A DNA stretch of 64,000 nt from Phragmites australis. Taxonomy: Eukaryota > Streptophyta > Magnoliopsida > Poales > Poaceae. Shown here piece after piece: positions 13,440-25,221 of the stretch. The notes beneath the pieces are model-generated. The model did no database searches. It worked only from the letters and a program-made list of their open reading frames with translations, and was not told the origin of the DNA. Position numbers and translations under genes: made by a program. Position 1 is the first letter of the stretch, and every line of letters begins with the position of its first letter. The DNA lies in assembly GCF_958298935.1 (NCBI RefSeq), contig NC_084936.1, forward strand, positions 689,501 to 753,500, in the 5' to 3' direction.

Positions 13440-15100
13440 ATGCTGATACATTAGGAACTAGTGCATAGTTCATTTGTTGTCGGATAACCACGTATGTGCA
13501 GTAACATCACATCTATGCATGTCAACACCTCCCATTCTATGCATGTCAACACCTCCCATTGTGGAAAGAATTACCATCTAATTTTGGAGTTTTTGTTTTC
13601 AAGAAGATGACATTCACTATGGTGGAAATACAAGTTGTTAGATTTTAGCGGAAACATCACTAGAATCGATAAGCTATGTATAAGATCAACACACTAAGGT
13701 GTGATATTTTTTTAACGAGTTTCGGTCATCTTGCCTATATTCTCGGAACATGACTACAAGTGTTCCTCCCTATATTCTGTTTTCATCGATCAACGGTTAT
13801 AATGGTGATGCCTAATTTTTATCTGCTCGGAAATAGGAGTCCGACTACAACTCTATTCCTAATCCTATCCAATTACAACTTAAGTATATCCGTAACCGAC
13901 CATGTACATATATTCGACACATATCCCAATAAACTCCACCTTAGACGAATATGCACGTCAACTTGAAGTTGTCATGTGCAAACCTCCGTGTGCTCATCAA
14001 TCCAACTCTACTGCTCACCTCAAACAGCCCGACAAGGATGCCTCACTGCTAGGAATAAATTCCACAGAATTTGCAGCTCCCACCTCCATGAGTCTGTCCT
14101 TCAGCTTATACCGATGAGCACTCGTCTTTTCACATATCATCACAATCTTACCATCCTACATCACCTTCATGGTCTTCTTATCTAGCACTGCCTGATACAA
14201 CCAATATTCTGTATGCAGAATTTCAAGCGAAATCAGATTCCTATAATACGATAACTCATGTCATCTCACAAGTGAGCAATACCAAAGTCACCTTCAGAGT
14301 ATGCTCCTTTTTAAATGTTGCATGATATGAACTTGCAGAATCTAACAATCATACTTCACCATAAGACTTTTCACTTTCGGGGTATGACTACGAATGCTCC
14401 TCCCCATATTCTGTTTCTATCAATCCGTGATTACAATGGTGGTATCCAATATTTATAGACATGAAAATAAGAGTCTGACTATAACTCTATTCCTACTCCA
14501 CCCAATTACAACTAAAGTATATCCGTAACTGACTCTGTACACATATTCAACACATATCCTAACACAAACAGTAATATCTCTACAGATGGAATAAAAACTA
14601 TGGAATTAAAGATTCTTCACAATAGCCACTCCGTGGATTGTTTTCTGGACTGGAAACCCAGAACATATAATTCAGGATCACTAGCTCTCTCTTAAAGTTC
14701 ATATAATGCAATGGAGCAAAAGAAATAAAGCATCTTATGACACATGTTTATGCTCGGTGTTACAGTGATCCAAAAGTGCCTGTCAAATTTTCTGCAGCAC
14801 AAGGGAAAAGCAGAGCTCCAAACATCACTTTCAGGAAAAAAGACTGAAGTTTCAGCTGGAGCTCCAATAGCCACTCCGTCCCCCCCACAAGGTCAGACAA
14901 AACCACACAAGCAACTCTTGCAAACGATAAGGAGATCGATGTCCATCCACACGAACCACTTGCAGATTGATCAGTTTCATGCACTCAAACTCTCACTGAA
15001 AGTATATGAGCTGCTCTGGACACGTGTCGCCCTTTGCCCTCCTCACGCTCCAACATTTCTCCTTGCGTTTCAACTTACCTGAAATTTGCGGCCTTTTGTG
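13440..15100. repeat. Tandem segmental duplication, copy 1 (interrupted)
   Basis: Two parts, 13440-13635 and 14565-15100, align collinearly with copy 2 at 15150-15830. Shared landmarks include agtgcatagttcatttgt, caatggagcaaaagaaa, tttcatgcactcaa and ggacacgtgt. The intervening 13636-14564 is a later copia-like insertion. The first part also holds a 26-bp tandem doublet around 13511-13560 (tctatgcatgtcaacacctc unit). Confidence 0.8.
13636..14564 (+). mobile_element. Decayed copia-like LTR element
   Basis: A segment starting TGTTAGATTTTAGCGG at 13636 resembles a copia LTR and ends near 13931. A second copy of its 3' part (about 14378-14564) is collinear with about 13743-13931. Both share ctattcctaVtccaVcc-like stretches and end in cacatatcc(c/t)aa. 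Copy 2 of the surrounding duplication lacks the whole block and so acts as an empty site. Flanking 5-mers caagt and caaac are an imperfect target duplication. No gag or pol is recognisable between the repeats. Confidence 0.6.
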
Positions 15101-15149
15101 GTTGTCTGTGGTTAATTTACTAATACGCTGGTAGCTACGTTACACTAGC

Positions 15150-15830
15150 ATCCCAAAATATGTTGATACATAAGGAAGTAGTGCATAGTTCATTTGTAAT
15201 TAGATAACTATGCGCAGTAACATCACCATCTATGTCAGTATTTTGCACTGCATAAAGAACTAACATCTAATTTCAAAGTTTTCTTTCAAGATCGAACAAG
15301 ACATCCACTACGCTGGGAGTACACAAGCAGCAAATAATATTATTTTAGGCTCAATAGCTCTCTATAAAAGCTTATATATATATTAATTCAATGGAGCAAA
15401 AGAAAGCATCTTGAGACATATGTTCATGTTCAGTGTTAAAGTTATGTAAAAGTGCCTGCCAAATTTTCTGGTGGCCCTTATCCAGGATGACATTGACCGC
15501 TGGTGTGATGTCGGGGCAAAGAATCTATCCATCCTCAAGGAGCGGCTGCGTAGTTTCGTGTCAGTTATCTAGTTTAGAGCTGGCTTTGGGACCGTCCTGT
15601 TGCATTATTCTCGTGTAATCATCTTGTGTTCAGTGGTCGAAACCGTAACCCGATAGGATCGTCATGTACCGCACACCCTTCTTCTTCTTAATATAAAAAT
15701 ACGCGGCTAGAAAAAAAAATTCTGAGTTTCATGCACTCAACTCCCACTGACAGTATATGAACTGTTGTGGACACGTGTTTCCATTTGTCCCTTCACGTTT
15801 AAACTTACCCGAAATATGCCGTATTTCTCT
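15150..15830. repeat. Tandem segmental duplication, copy 2
   Basis: Collinear with copy 1 (13440-15100 minus its insertion). It lies 300-1000 bp upstream of the IAA25 start codon, so it is part of that gene's promoter-side region. A LINE tail replaces about 220 bp relative to copy 1. Confidence 0.8.
15471..15715 (+). mobile_element. 5'-truncated LINE tail
   Basis: Begins inside duplicate copy 2, directly after aaattttctg. It encodes a short C-terminal stretch resembling LINE reverse-transcriptase ends (a W-C-x3-GAK-like pattern in the frame starting near 15485, stop near 15570). It finishes with cttcttcttaatataaaaat and a poly(A) run, as grass LINEs do. The flanking aaattttctg and aaaattctg look like an imperfect target-site duplication. 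Confidence 0.65.
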
Positions 15831-16141
15831 TCTTCTATCAACAAACACCACAATTTATGATCCATGCAGGTTCAGATCACAATTGGTGCTAGGAGTTGTG
15901 TGATTAACCTCAGAGGATTAACTTTTAGTTGTGTATGGCTATCATTGCTCGTCCTTTTAGTTAGTCCCCCACTAGCTCACTTTAGCAGTACTTACCACAA
16001 AGCCACCTGCCTTTCTCATCATCTGCCTCCCCTTTAATTATTCCATTACAGTCACCCCAACAGCATAAAGACCCACAAGCTCCTCTCTCCTAAACACTCA
16101 CCCCTTAGTGGTATGTGCTAGAGCTGCAGCTTGGCAGAGCC

Positions 16142-17353
16142 ATGAAGCATAGCGCATCGGTTGCGCCAAGCCTGAAACTGAAACAGGAGCAGGCAGATGA
16201 TGGTAGGCTGCAGGGAAGTGGTCTGAACGGTCTCGAGCTCAGGCTCGGCATCTCTTCAGACAATGGCACTAGTTCATGGCTTGGTGTTGGAGTGGACTCT
16301 TGGAGCCTTGCTGCCAGGCAAGAGAAGGCAGCCTTGGAGCAAGCTCACCAGAGGCCTGATGAGTGTGCTCTCCCAAGGTTCGGTTATCGGTTACTGTTTA
16401 CTACCAACTTATAACTTTCTGTTCGCAGTTGTGCCATCAGAACATGATTGTTCGCAGTTTTCTACTCGGAGCTTATTTTGGAATAGCATAGAAGCAGAGT
16501 CAACAGATTAAATGGAATAAAACACTGCACCATATGTTCAGAGACAGAACTTGCATGTAAAAACAACATGCTGAACAGGACCTTGTAACATGCTGAGTTG
16601 CTGTCATGAACTGAAATTTTGTAGTCTCAGAAAAAGGAAAAGAAAACTGAATTTTTGGCTCACCAAGTTGAAGTCTTGCCAACAATGTGCAGAGACAGCC
16701 GCGCCGCCGCACCACCTCAACCGGTCGGATGGCCGCCGGTGCGCGCGTTCCGCAAGAACCTGTCCACCGCGAAGTCTGCAGACTTGGCAGAGTTGAAACC
16801 AGGCTCCGAAGACCATTGCGGCGGCAAGAGGCCGGCGGCGACCATGTTCGTGAAGGTGAACCTGGAGGGCTGCGCCGTCGGGAGGAAGGTCGACCTGCAG
16901 GCGCACCGCGGGTACGGGTCGCTGTCCCGCGCGCTCCAGAGCATGTTCCATGGCTTCCTCTCAGGTCAGGATCGAACTTCGAGCTCCAATACTCCATGAT
17001 CTTGTTCATCATACTCGATACGTGTGAGCTGAAACTGACCGTGTGATCGTGTTTTCTTCTTCAGATTTCCACTGGAGGATCACAGCTAAAAATGACGACG
17101 ACGACGACCGGCAGCAGCAGCAGCAGCAGCCGGAGACGAGGAAGGGCCCCAAGGCGTACATCCTCCTGTACGAGGACAACGAGGGCGACCGGATGCTCGT
17201 CGGCGACGTGCCGTGGGAGTAAGTCCTTCCTTGTAGATCTCTCTGCTAACTGGACATTGGTAACATGGGAGAGCTGCTTGCAGGTTGTTCATCGCCTCGG
17301 TGAAGAGGCTCTACATTGCACAGGACCCTCGGGCGCAGAACAAGAGCAACTAG
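16142..17353 (+). CDS. IAA25: Aux/IAA auxin-response repressor, IAA25 type
   Basis: A nuclear repressor that binds auxin response factors and is degraded through TIR1/AFB when auxin is present. Four exons (16142-16377, 16693-16964, 17065-17218, 17284-17353) join in frame to 243 residues. Domain I LELRLG is at 31-36. The degron VGWPPVR, followed by AFRKN, is intact at 90-96. Domain III starts FVKVNLEG at 131. Domain IV ends GDVPWELF at about 217-224, so the PB1 region is complete. Between III and IV is an insert of five Asp, one Arg and six Gln (CAG repeats) around 180-191. The N terminus MKHSASVAPSLK resembles rice OsIAA25, hence the symbol. An upstream in-frame GTG at 16115 is unlikely to be the start. 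Confidence 0.95.
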
Positions 17354-17529
17354 CTTTATACACTGCTGCTGGTGCTAGTGCCAGTGCCAGTGCAGTTAGC
17401 ATAGGAAGTTTTGCTTGTGTAACCCAGGCTTGGTGAATTATTAATTAGCTAATGCTGATGGATATATATTAACACCAAGGGCTTTAAATAAGTATTTAAC
17501 GTGCTAGCCAACCCAACCTCGCCAAATCA

Positions 17530-17830
17530 GCTTGCGACCGGAAAATAACCACTCAAAGACTAGAAGTCTGATGACCGAAAAATCCCCATCTAGTGATCGG
17601 AAAATACCAATTAAGAAACTGGAAACCTCTATTCCTTATCAGAAAAACCAATTCCGTAATGAAAAATATATGTTGTCGCAACTAGAATATATATATATTG
17701 TTGTGACTGAAAAACGTATGTCGGAGTGACCGAAAAATATATGTTTACATGATTAGAAAAATACATGTTGTCGCAACCGAAAAGTATATGTTGCATGATC
17801 GAAAAATATATGTTGGTGTGACAAGAAGCA
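17530..17830. repeat. Degenerate minisatellite, about 28-bp unit
   Basis: Variants of the core gaccgaaaaatatatgttg recur about eight to ten times, with drift in sequence and spacing, directly downstream of the IAA25 stop codon. The array is AT-rich and matches no gene. Confidence 0.7.
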
Positions 17831-18048
17831 ACCTCTATTTAAAAATATCTTTTCTTTTCTTTTTTTTAAGAATATTCAGGCAGTCGACAAAAGTCACAGA
17901 AAAGCTGACAAAGTCAACAGCCCACTAAGGGCCCATCCGCAGCGAGGCCAGGAGCCCATGAGGCCCAGAAACCCATTGATCAGGGCCCATCAAGGCCCAC
18001 TACTAATGTACAAGGCGGTCGCTGGTGGCTCCGTCCGTCTCCGAGCTT

Positions 18049-18051
<3 letters not shown>

Positions 18052-18083
<32 letters not shown>
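18052..18083 (+). repeat. (CT)n tract in the probable 5' leader of the bromodomain gene
   Basis: A 32-bp CT run followed by a pyrimidine- and GC-rich stretch, 335 bp upstream of the bromodomain gene's ATG. CT runs are common in plant 5' leaders and core promoters. A leader intron may lie between here and the ATG but I could not fix it. Confidence 0.9.
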
Positions 18084-18090
<7 letters not shown>

Positions 18091-18417
18091 CCCCCGTCTT
18101 CGTCTCCGCCTCCGTCCGCCGAGGCCTCGTTCCCTTCCCCGACCGCCGCGCCCGCCCACCGCGCTCCGCTGCTGCTGGACCGGCGCCGAGGGGAGATCCA
18201 TCGGGACACGGGATTGAATTCCTCTGGTGGTAAGGAACCCTAGCTTGCTTCGCATCGATGGATTTTTCCACGAGCCAATTCGTTTCGCTCCGGGGATTCT
18301 ATAGCTTCTGCGCGCAATTTGAACCGAAGTGTTCCCGTTTCTCCCCCATCGATTTGCAGCGGATTCCTTCGCTTCGTCGATCGATCTCGGCTGCTGCTGG
18401 TAGGTTAGGACAGGAGG

Positions 18418-21400
18418 ATGAAGCGCAAGCGTGTCCGCAAACCAGGCAAGAAGACTGCTCCGGTGATCGCCGTGGCGGAGGCCTCCTCGTCGGAGTCACC
18501 GTCCAGTCCAAGCACCGAAGCAGCAAACAGCCCGGCACAGCAGGCAGAGGATGATGCGCCTGTTACCTCTGCAGTAGTAGCAGTGCCTGAACCACCACCG
18601 CCGCCTCCTCCGGATCCACCTCAGAAGCCCAGCGCTGCCGCACCAGTTAATCCTGCCGATATACCATACGCCAAGCCTAAAGTGGGAGCTGTGTACGGCC
18701 GTGTGAAATTGAAGTTTAAATCTTCGAAAGTGGTAGAGCCACCACTGCAGCAGAGTTCTTCGGAAGTGCAACCACCTGCTGCCGATGCTGGCAAATCTGG
18801 AAGCGCTGCTGTCCCTGAAGTAATCAAAGAAGAATTTGCTGCGGAGAAGACTACTGTATTAACGGATGGGCAGCAAACAGACGGGAAAGCATCGGAGTTG
18901 AGTGGTTCTGATAAGGAAAAGGGGGCGAGGAAAGTAGGAGGCATCAAAATCAAGTCTGCGGGATTATCTTCTGTAGAAAATAAGACCCCAGATAGGAAAG
19001 CTGATTCCATAGATGAGCCTCCTCCGAGCAAGCAGGAAACTATCTCGGAAAACAAAGAAATTGAGGACACATTGGAGCCAAGGAGCTCTCAGGAGTTGGA
19101 GGAAAAGCAATCTACTCCAGAACGTCAGCGTGATGAGAAAGATCTGGCTGCTGCACTTGAAGTGAGTGGAATTTGGCTTAACTTCATATGACTATATGTG
19201 GTCTTCTGACCCTCTAAATTTCACCTAAAAGAGATCTGAATCTACTTTAAGGCTGTGCTAAAAGTTGTGTGTACTTGTCTTTTGCTCTCAGGCTATCAAG
19301 AAAGTCATGAAGATGGACGCTGCTGAACCGTTCAACACCCCGGTGGACCCTGTTGCATTAGGAATACCTGTGAGTATTTCTGCGACACATGGTGGTTTCT
19401 CTCATTTGAAATGATCAGAACCTTTCGGCAAGCTTCACCAAGGACTATATTCCTTCCTAATGACTGAATAATAATCCTTTACACTTGTCTCATCCCCTCA
19501 CAACTTCTGATGTATTATTTATCACTTACACTGATGGATTCAGATACAATATCCATAAACCGTATTCAATTAATTACTTTTCTTGGGTAACTATGTCTAT
19601 CAGTGGTTGCCTGCCTTACATGTATCACTAATTCTATATTCGAACATCTAAATATTCGGCTAATACATTTTTTCCATTCTTAGTAATTAAATTTTTATCA
19701 ATAAATATGACAGGGCTTCTTTGTAGCTAAAATGAAAATCTACCTGATTCTATGACTCTTGGGGCTAAACACCGTCAGGTGGATTACCTTGCTTGTAACA
19801 ATAGTTCTGCATCCCAGTGCACTTTTTCACATCTTGAACATAGATAAGAGGGTAGGAAACAACTATCGTAGTTTGCAAATGTAGATCACTTCAGCTGCCG
19901 TTCGTCATGTTCATTTCTGTAACAGTCTTCATGGTCTTTGTCTTAACCCAAGAACCTAACTCTATGCTCCTAGATGTACTGTTGTTGGAGAAGATATTTC
20001 TTACCTTTTCTTTCACTTTGTCTGTGTCCCAACTTACACCTGCTTGCCCCTGACACTTAGCAAACTTTGTAGGATTATTTTGATATCATCAACACTCCTA
20101 TGGATTTTGGCACAATATGTCAAGATTTAGAACGTGGTAACAAGTATATGAACTCAGAGGATGTCTATAAGGACGTTCAATTTATATGGGATAACTGTAC
20201 CAAGTACAACAGTAAAGGTGATTACATAATCGAGCTTATGAAACGGGTGAAGAAGGCCTTCATGAAAAATTGGTTGGCAGCAAGTTTGTATACTGATGCA
20301 CCAGAGAGTGGTAAGTGTGGAACAGCTGACTGCTATCATTTGTCCTTGATTCATGCGTTTGTTTAATATTTGAATTGAATCCGACTTTTTTCAACAGCTA
20401 CCGTTTCAAGTAGTAAGCTCTGTAAACTGAAAAAAGGCAACAAAGGAGAATTTTTAGTATACTTGATTCAATTATAGCACATTTATGATTTATCTTAAAA
20501 TGATTGGATGTGCAGTGAGATATACAAAGAAAAATTGGCGTATTGTTTCATAAGACACATTTATTATATATGTAGCCAGGAAAATTTGGAACCTAAAAGC
20601 TATAATGAATTACTAATGCTGTTACGCCACTGTCCTTCCAAATTTGATTGCTACGGAAAACAATCCTGTACACATTGCTGGCACTCAATTTGAGTCATTT
20701 ATAGTTTTTCTTTACCTCCACATGTACATGTGTTTAAGTATTTGATAACTCAAATATTATGTAGGTGGCAATGACAACACTGGCGATGAGGATGCCAAAG
20801 GACACTCAAAAAGCAAGTCTAAGAACAAACGGCGACGCCCAGGGTATGTTATCAATCTTGCCTTACTGCTGCATTCAAATTGTGTTGATATTTTCTGGAG
20901 GCTAAACTATTGTGTGATCAAGAATCTGACATGCCATGCAACTTCAGCGATCATATCAAGTGGAACATTTGTGAAATAATCCTATGCTGATAGGAAGAGA
21001 TTGGAATGAAGAATTCTATATGGAAAAGATATGATCCAGCCCACTAGAGCATATACTAGAAATTCTGCAACATTAACAATTTGACATTTTACAACTTATA
21101 CTGTTAGTCTTATGTCAAGTGTTGATATCGGATTTTGGTTTTGGTTTTGGTTTTGGGATGCTTATGCATGTTATTTTTTATTTTTTATTTTTTTTTAAAG
21201 GAGAGAGCTATAATATTCGAAGGTCGTAAGAGAACTATGCATATCTTTTCTTTGGAATTGGTGCAGCTCTTCAGGGGCTATCAATTCTATCCCTTTTACA
21301 TGTCAGATATTGGGTCAATTAATTGTTACTTAGCCAACATTACCTTTCTTGCAATGTGTGAGCTGGGGCATTGAGCTAGTATTTGCTAAAATGAATATGC

Positions 21401-23126
21401 TTATTTGGTTGGCCAAGTGGTGGACCATCACCAATCAACATTAGTAGCATACATTTACAATTTACCTTAGTTGTTCCTCTTAGAAACACAGGAACTCTTT
21501 TGAATATTGTTCCTATTGTGGCGAAAGTGCAATAACACTGTAAGCCTTGCAGTTGCCTCTGTGATTCTCTGTGTTACTACAAGAGATGTTGTTCTGTGGT
21601 CTTACATGATGTGTTTGAAATGCAGGAATGATCGCCACAAAAATGACTGTGTATGTGCTGTTTGTCAAGTTACACGACGTAAGAAGGAAAGGGATGAAAT
21701 ATTGGCTGTCGTAGATAATGAAACTGCTATCATGAATAGTAACACTTCTGACCAGAACAACATGGAGGTTAGCATGGCCATCTAAATCCTTGGTCCGCAT
21801 GCTATTGCACTCTGCTTGCCTTCTCTTTTGTTGTTTTTTGGGCCAGGGGTGTTGCCTAATGCGCAATAGTTTTATTTCTCCATCTTTCTACTGCCCTTGA
21901 TCCCTTTCCATAGACTCATATGACACTGTGTTCAATGGAGCTACCCTTCCTGTGTTATCTGCATTTTTGTGTCTGTTCACATCAAAGTAGTTCTTACTAT
22001 ATCGAGATGATGCTTGGTGTGTATTACATCTTTTATAAGTGTTCCAAGTGTCGCAGCCGAAGCTTTTCTCACCATTGATTTATCATGGAATAGATGTGTT
22101 TTTAATCTAGATATTAGGGGTGTTCTTATTCTCAGAATGTAAAACTGTTTTCCAGAATGCAGACCATCTTCGCCTTGAACTAATGTATGCTTTGAATGTC
22201 AGGGAAACTCTGGCGCTAATAATCCTGGTAGTCATGATACATCCTCTAGTCAGGAGCAACCACCAAAAACTGGTGTGTACAAAGAGACAGCAGAAGCAAA
22301 TGATTCAGATATTCAGATGGAATATCTTGGAAAATTTTCCAGTGGCCAGCTGTCTAGTTTGCCACATCCTGACTATGAAGACGAGGGCTCCAGACAATAC
22401 TTTGAGGAAAAAGAACGGGTTGAGTATAGAGATATGAACAATCAGGAAGAACATACTCCCACTCAGCCTAATGATTACTCTGAAGTCGAAGTCGAGCGTC
22501 ACCACCACAAGGTAACTGTAACCAGACTGCTAGGGCAGTTTCAGCGTTTTGTTTCCATGTATATGATGCCATTATTTGACTATATGGCTAGGATTAACAG
22601 AGGCAGGAAGGTTCTTTATAAGTTATATCGTGTAGTGGTTGGGATCAATTGATTCACATTCTGACTTAATTTCATCATCTAGTCCTATGACTGCTCCTGT
22701 GCCACCAGGGCAATTTGGTTTGGGTCCCACTCACATGCCCTGTCGGTACACCTGTCAGTGGCTTACTGCACTTTGTGCAGTTTCTCTTTGTTATTGCCCG
22801 CACCACATCTTAATAACTACTACCAGCAGGCATCTTAGTGGGCAGCAAATTCACTGTTGCATGCCTATGAATTTGTGAAAAAGGCTAAGATCAGGTTTTG
22901 TGTCATTTCATCACAGGCACAGATAGATAGCAGCCAAGAGGTTGAAATGGAGGACTATCCCATTCAGCAGGAGAACCCCTCATTCTTGCAACTGTGTGCG
23001 CGCCTTTTCCCCAGAGACCAGAGTTCCATTTTCAGGGGGCGCCATTCTTTGTTCCGTCGACGACGCCAAGTTTTATTCAAGGAAAGCCCCCTACATGCCG
23101 CGATGACAGCGATAATGAAACGGTAG
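18418..23126 (+). CDS. Bromodomain-containing protein
   Basis: A probable nuclear reader of acetylated histones. Seven exons (18418-19161, 19292-19369, 20073-20310, 20765-20843, 21626-21767, 22203-22511, 22917-23126) join in frame to 599 residues. Residues 1-248 are low-complexity, rich in Pro, Ser and Glu, with a basic start. The bromodomain spans about 249-350, with a DPVALGIPDYFDIINTPMDF ZA loop and the acetyl-lysine-binding Asn320 in KYN. A basic stretch (KSKSKNKRRRP) follows. Next comes a small Cys cluster, H384, C388, C390, C393, leading into RRKKERDE. The tail ends with an Arg-rich segment and a hydrophobic end. No ET domain was seen, so it is not a BET/GTE type. The last exon's frame was chosen over the overlapping one because it keeps phase and ends cleanly. 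Confidence 0.88.
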
Positions 23127-23897
23127 GAATTTTGCAGTTTGGCTACTTGGCAGTGGTTTCGTGCAAGAGAAGCTCCAGGCAGCGTTCTGACTTTAGCAAA
23201 GCTGTACGCTGAAGACATGGAAGCTGGTTGGAACAAAGCTGATTAGTGTAGAAAATTTTCTTTGAGCTCAGGATCTGGTATAATGTAGGTGTGTGACATT
23301 AGTTGAGGGATGCCTATCTACGCGACATGGATTTCAGAATTCTCTTGGTGTACACTTCATTTTTGTATCAGGCCTCTTGTGACAACCACATGTTGTTTCC
23401 TTGCTTGCCGCCCTGGCATAGGGTTGGCCTGAACTGAAACCCCTATAATAATTGGATGATCTGAAGAAGGATTTGTTTAGTGTCCCGGGCAAATTCTTGT
23501 CCCCAACTGCTACCTGACCTGAGAACTCAAAACAAAAGTTCGATCCGAATTCATAATTCGGAATTGAATATTGGCAGTGAATATTTAACACATTCTCCAA
23601 TCAGTTACTCGGTCCTAAAACTGTCACCTACTCCCCTGAGGTGCCTTACGATTATTATTTGTGATAAGAATGATGTCTGGGCAAGTGGCACATCCTGTAT
23701 TGTTTCTCTGATCTATTGGTGATAAAACCTCTGCTTTATTTTTTTTCGCTTTACGCTTCGCACTTTATACATATTTGGTGAAATTGTGCTAGTTTTGTTT
23801 CTAATGAAGAGCAAAGTTATATCTAGGTGAAATTGAATGTCTTTTTGTGAGCGCTTGGTTTTTTCCTTATTGAATTAGTAAACCTCTAGGTAATACT
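23127..23897. other. 3' flank of the bromodomain gene
   Basis: The probable 3' untranslated region and short spacer. No further gene recognised. Confidence 0.5.
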
Positions 23898-24521
23898 TAG
23901 AGATAGCAATGGGTCAAGTCGGAGCTGGGTGGAGTAAAATCATGCCTGACTTAAACCAGACATTCTCAACCTAACCAAAGCTCAAAATGACAAACAGACG
24001 GAATTTAGGATCTAAACTTGCACCCGTCGGGTGCCTGTCAGATCGGGAAGCCTCGCTCACCAGAGCTTGTCCTGCTGCTCGGCCTCCCTGCCCTGCTGCT
24101 GATGGTGGTGACAGACAAGCTCTACTTCACGTCACTGAGCAAGTTCATGGGTGAGCGGGACTCCAAGGTCCGCATCGAGCTCGACAACGTCAAGGAGCAG
24201 GCAGACGCTGTCATGAAGGTGGCGCGCGCTGAGATTGCGGCGGCGCTCAACAACATAAAGAAGGAGACCACCGCGGAGCTGGAAGCCAAGCTACACGAGG
24301 AGGCCGCGGAGGGGCGGCAACGGGGAGGCCGGGCATGTGCGTTTGATGGGCTGAGTTGGGCTAAGCCTACTCCGCGACCTGTAGGCACTCACGGGTGAAA
24401 CTGAAAACCGAAGCCTAACCCAACTCGCTAAACCTATGGATGAAAATCTAAACCTAAATCTAAACTTATCGGATGCAGAACCTATGGGTACTTGGACTCG
24501 CATGTCCAATTACCATCCCTG
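23898..24521. mobile_element. Non-autonomous hAT-type element carrying a captured gene fragment
   Basis: The ends are inverted: tagagatagcaatggg at the left, and caggGATGGTAATTGG as the reverse complement of the right end (12 of 16 identical). An exact 8-bp duplication, gtaatact, flanks it at 23890-23897 and 24522-24529, which is the hAT hallmark. Terminal 100-150 bp regions are AT-rich with aacctaa-type repeats, as in other grass hAT elements. The centre is abruptly GC-rich and holds a fragment of the ATP synthase b' gene. No transposase is present. Confidence 0.85.
24018..24398 (+). pseudogene. Captured fragment of chloroplast ATP synthase subunit b' (CF0 subunit II)
   Basis: An open frame of 126 codons lies inside the hAT-type element. 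From about residue 20 it reads like the membrane stalk subunit b' of plastid ATP synthase (nuclear atpG in plants). A hydrophobic stretch is followed by [17 protein letters not shown], then an amphipathic helix with [20 protein letters not shown]. Relative to the family an in-frame block of about nine or ten residues is missing between VK and EQA. The C-terminal half of the helix and the transit peptide are absent. The first and last roughly 20-30 residues are translated from element sequence. The parent gene is elsewhere in the genome. Whether this copy is expressed is unknown. Confidence 0.8.
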
Positions 24522-24529
24522 GTAATACT

Positions 24530-25221
24530 TGAGCTTAGTGCGGCTGAGTAAGTTCCAACATTTTCCATTTGTAAGAATTATTCTTGTTAACGCAGGTTTG
24601 TTTTTTTCCTGTGGAAGAAAAACTTTAGTGACTGTCATAGTAAATTTAAACCAAGTGTATGGCGAGTTGGTACATAGTACAACTAAATTCAACATTATGT
24701 ACACGTGTAGTAAATCTAAATTCAACATTATGTACACTTAAGCTAAATCCGAGTTGATTTGGAATTGTTTCCATACTTTATATGAAAGGTTTGAAATTGC
24801 AACAAAAAAAAAGAACGAATAGTTGAAAATTGAGTACCACCACTGAAAATCGAGTAAGCCAAAAATTCACACCATCACCACTCTCTTCCATCCTTTTTAT
24901 AGTTAAGCTAGCTTCTCCAATTGACACTTGAATTTCAACGGACCTAGTCAAGTCTAGGAAACCAAGTCCAGAACACAAGAGAACAACCTCAACCTCAACT
25001 CATCATGAACAATTTTAAATTATTATAAAATCCAAGCAAACGCGTTAGAAACAGAAGGAAAGAGAGCAGCAACCAAAGCGACCGCCTCTCCACCCACTCC
25101 TTCCTTCTCCCTCCTCCCGACCGATTCTCTCCCCCTCGCGTCCCGCTACCGCCGTCCATCGTTTGGGAGGCAAGAAACGGGTGCCTCGCGCGCCCATGTC
25201 GTCTTCTCCCTCCGGACGCCA
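24530..25221. other. Promoter-side region of the receptor kinase gene
   Basis: An AT-rich spacer turning GC-rich from about 25060. The short direct repeat aaattcaacattatgtacac occurs twice (about 24685 and 24718). No gene recognised. Confidence 0.5.
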
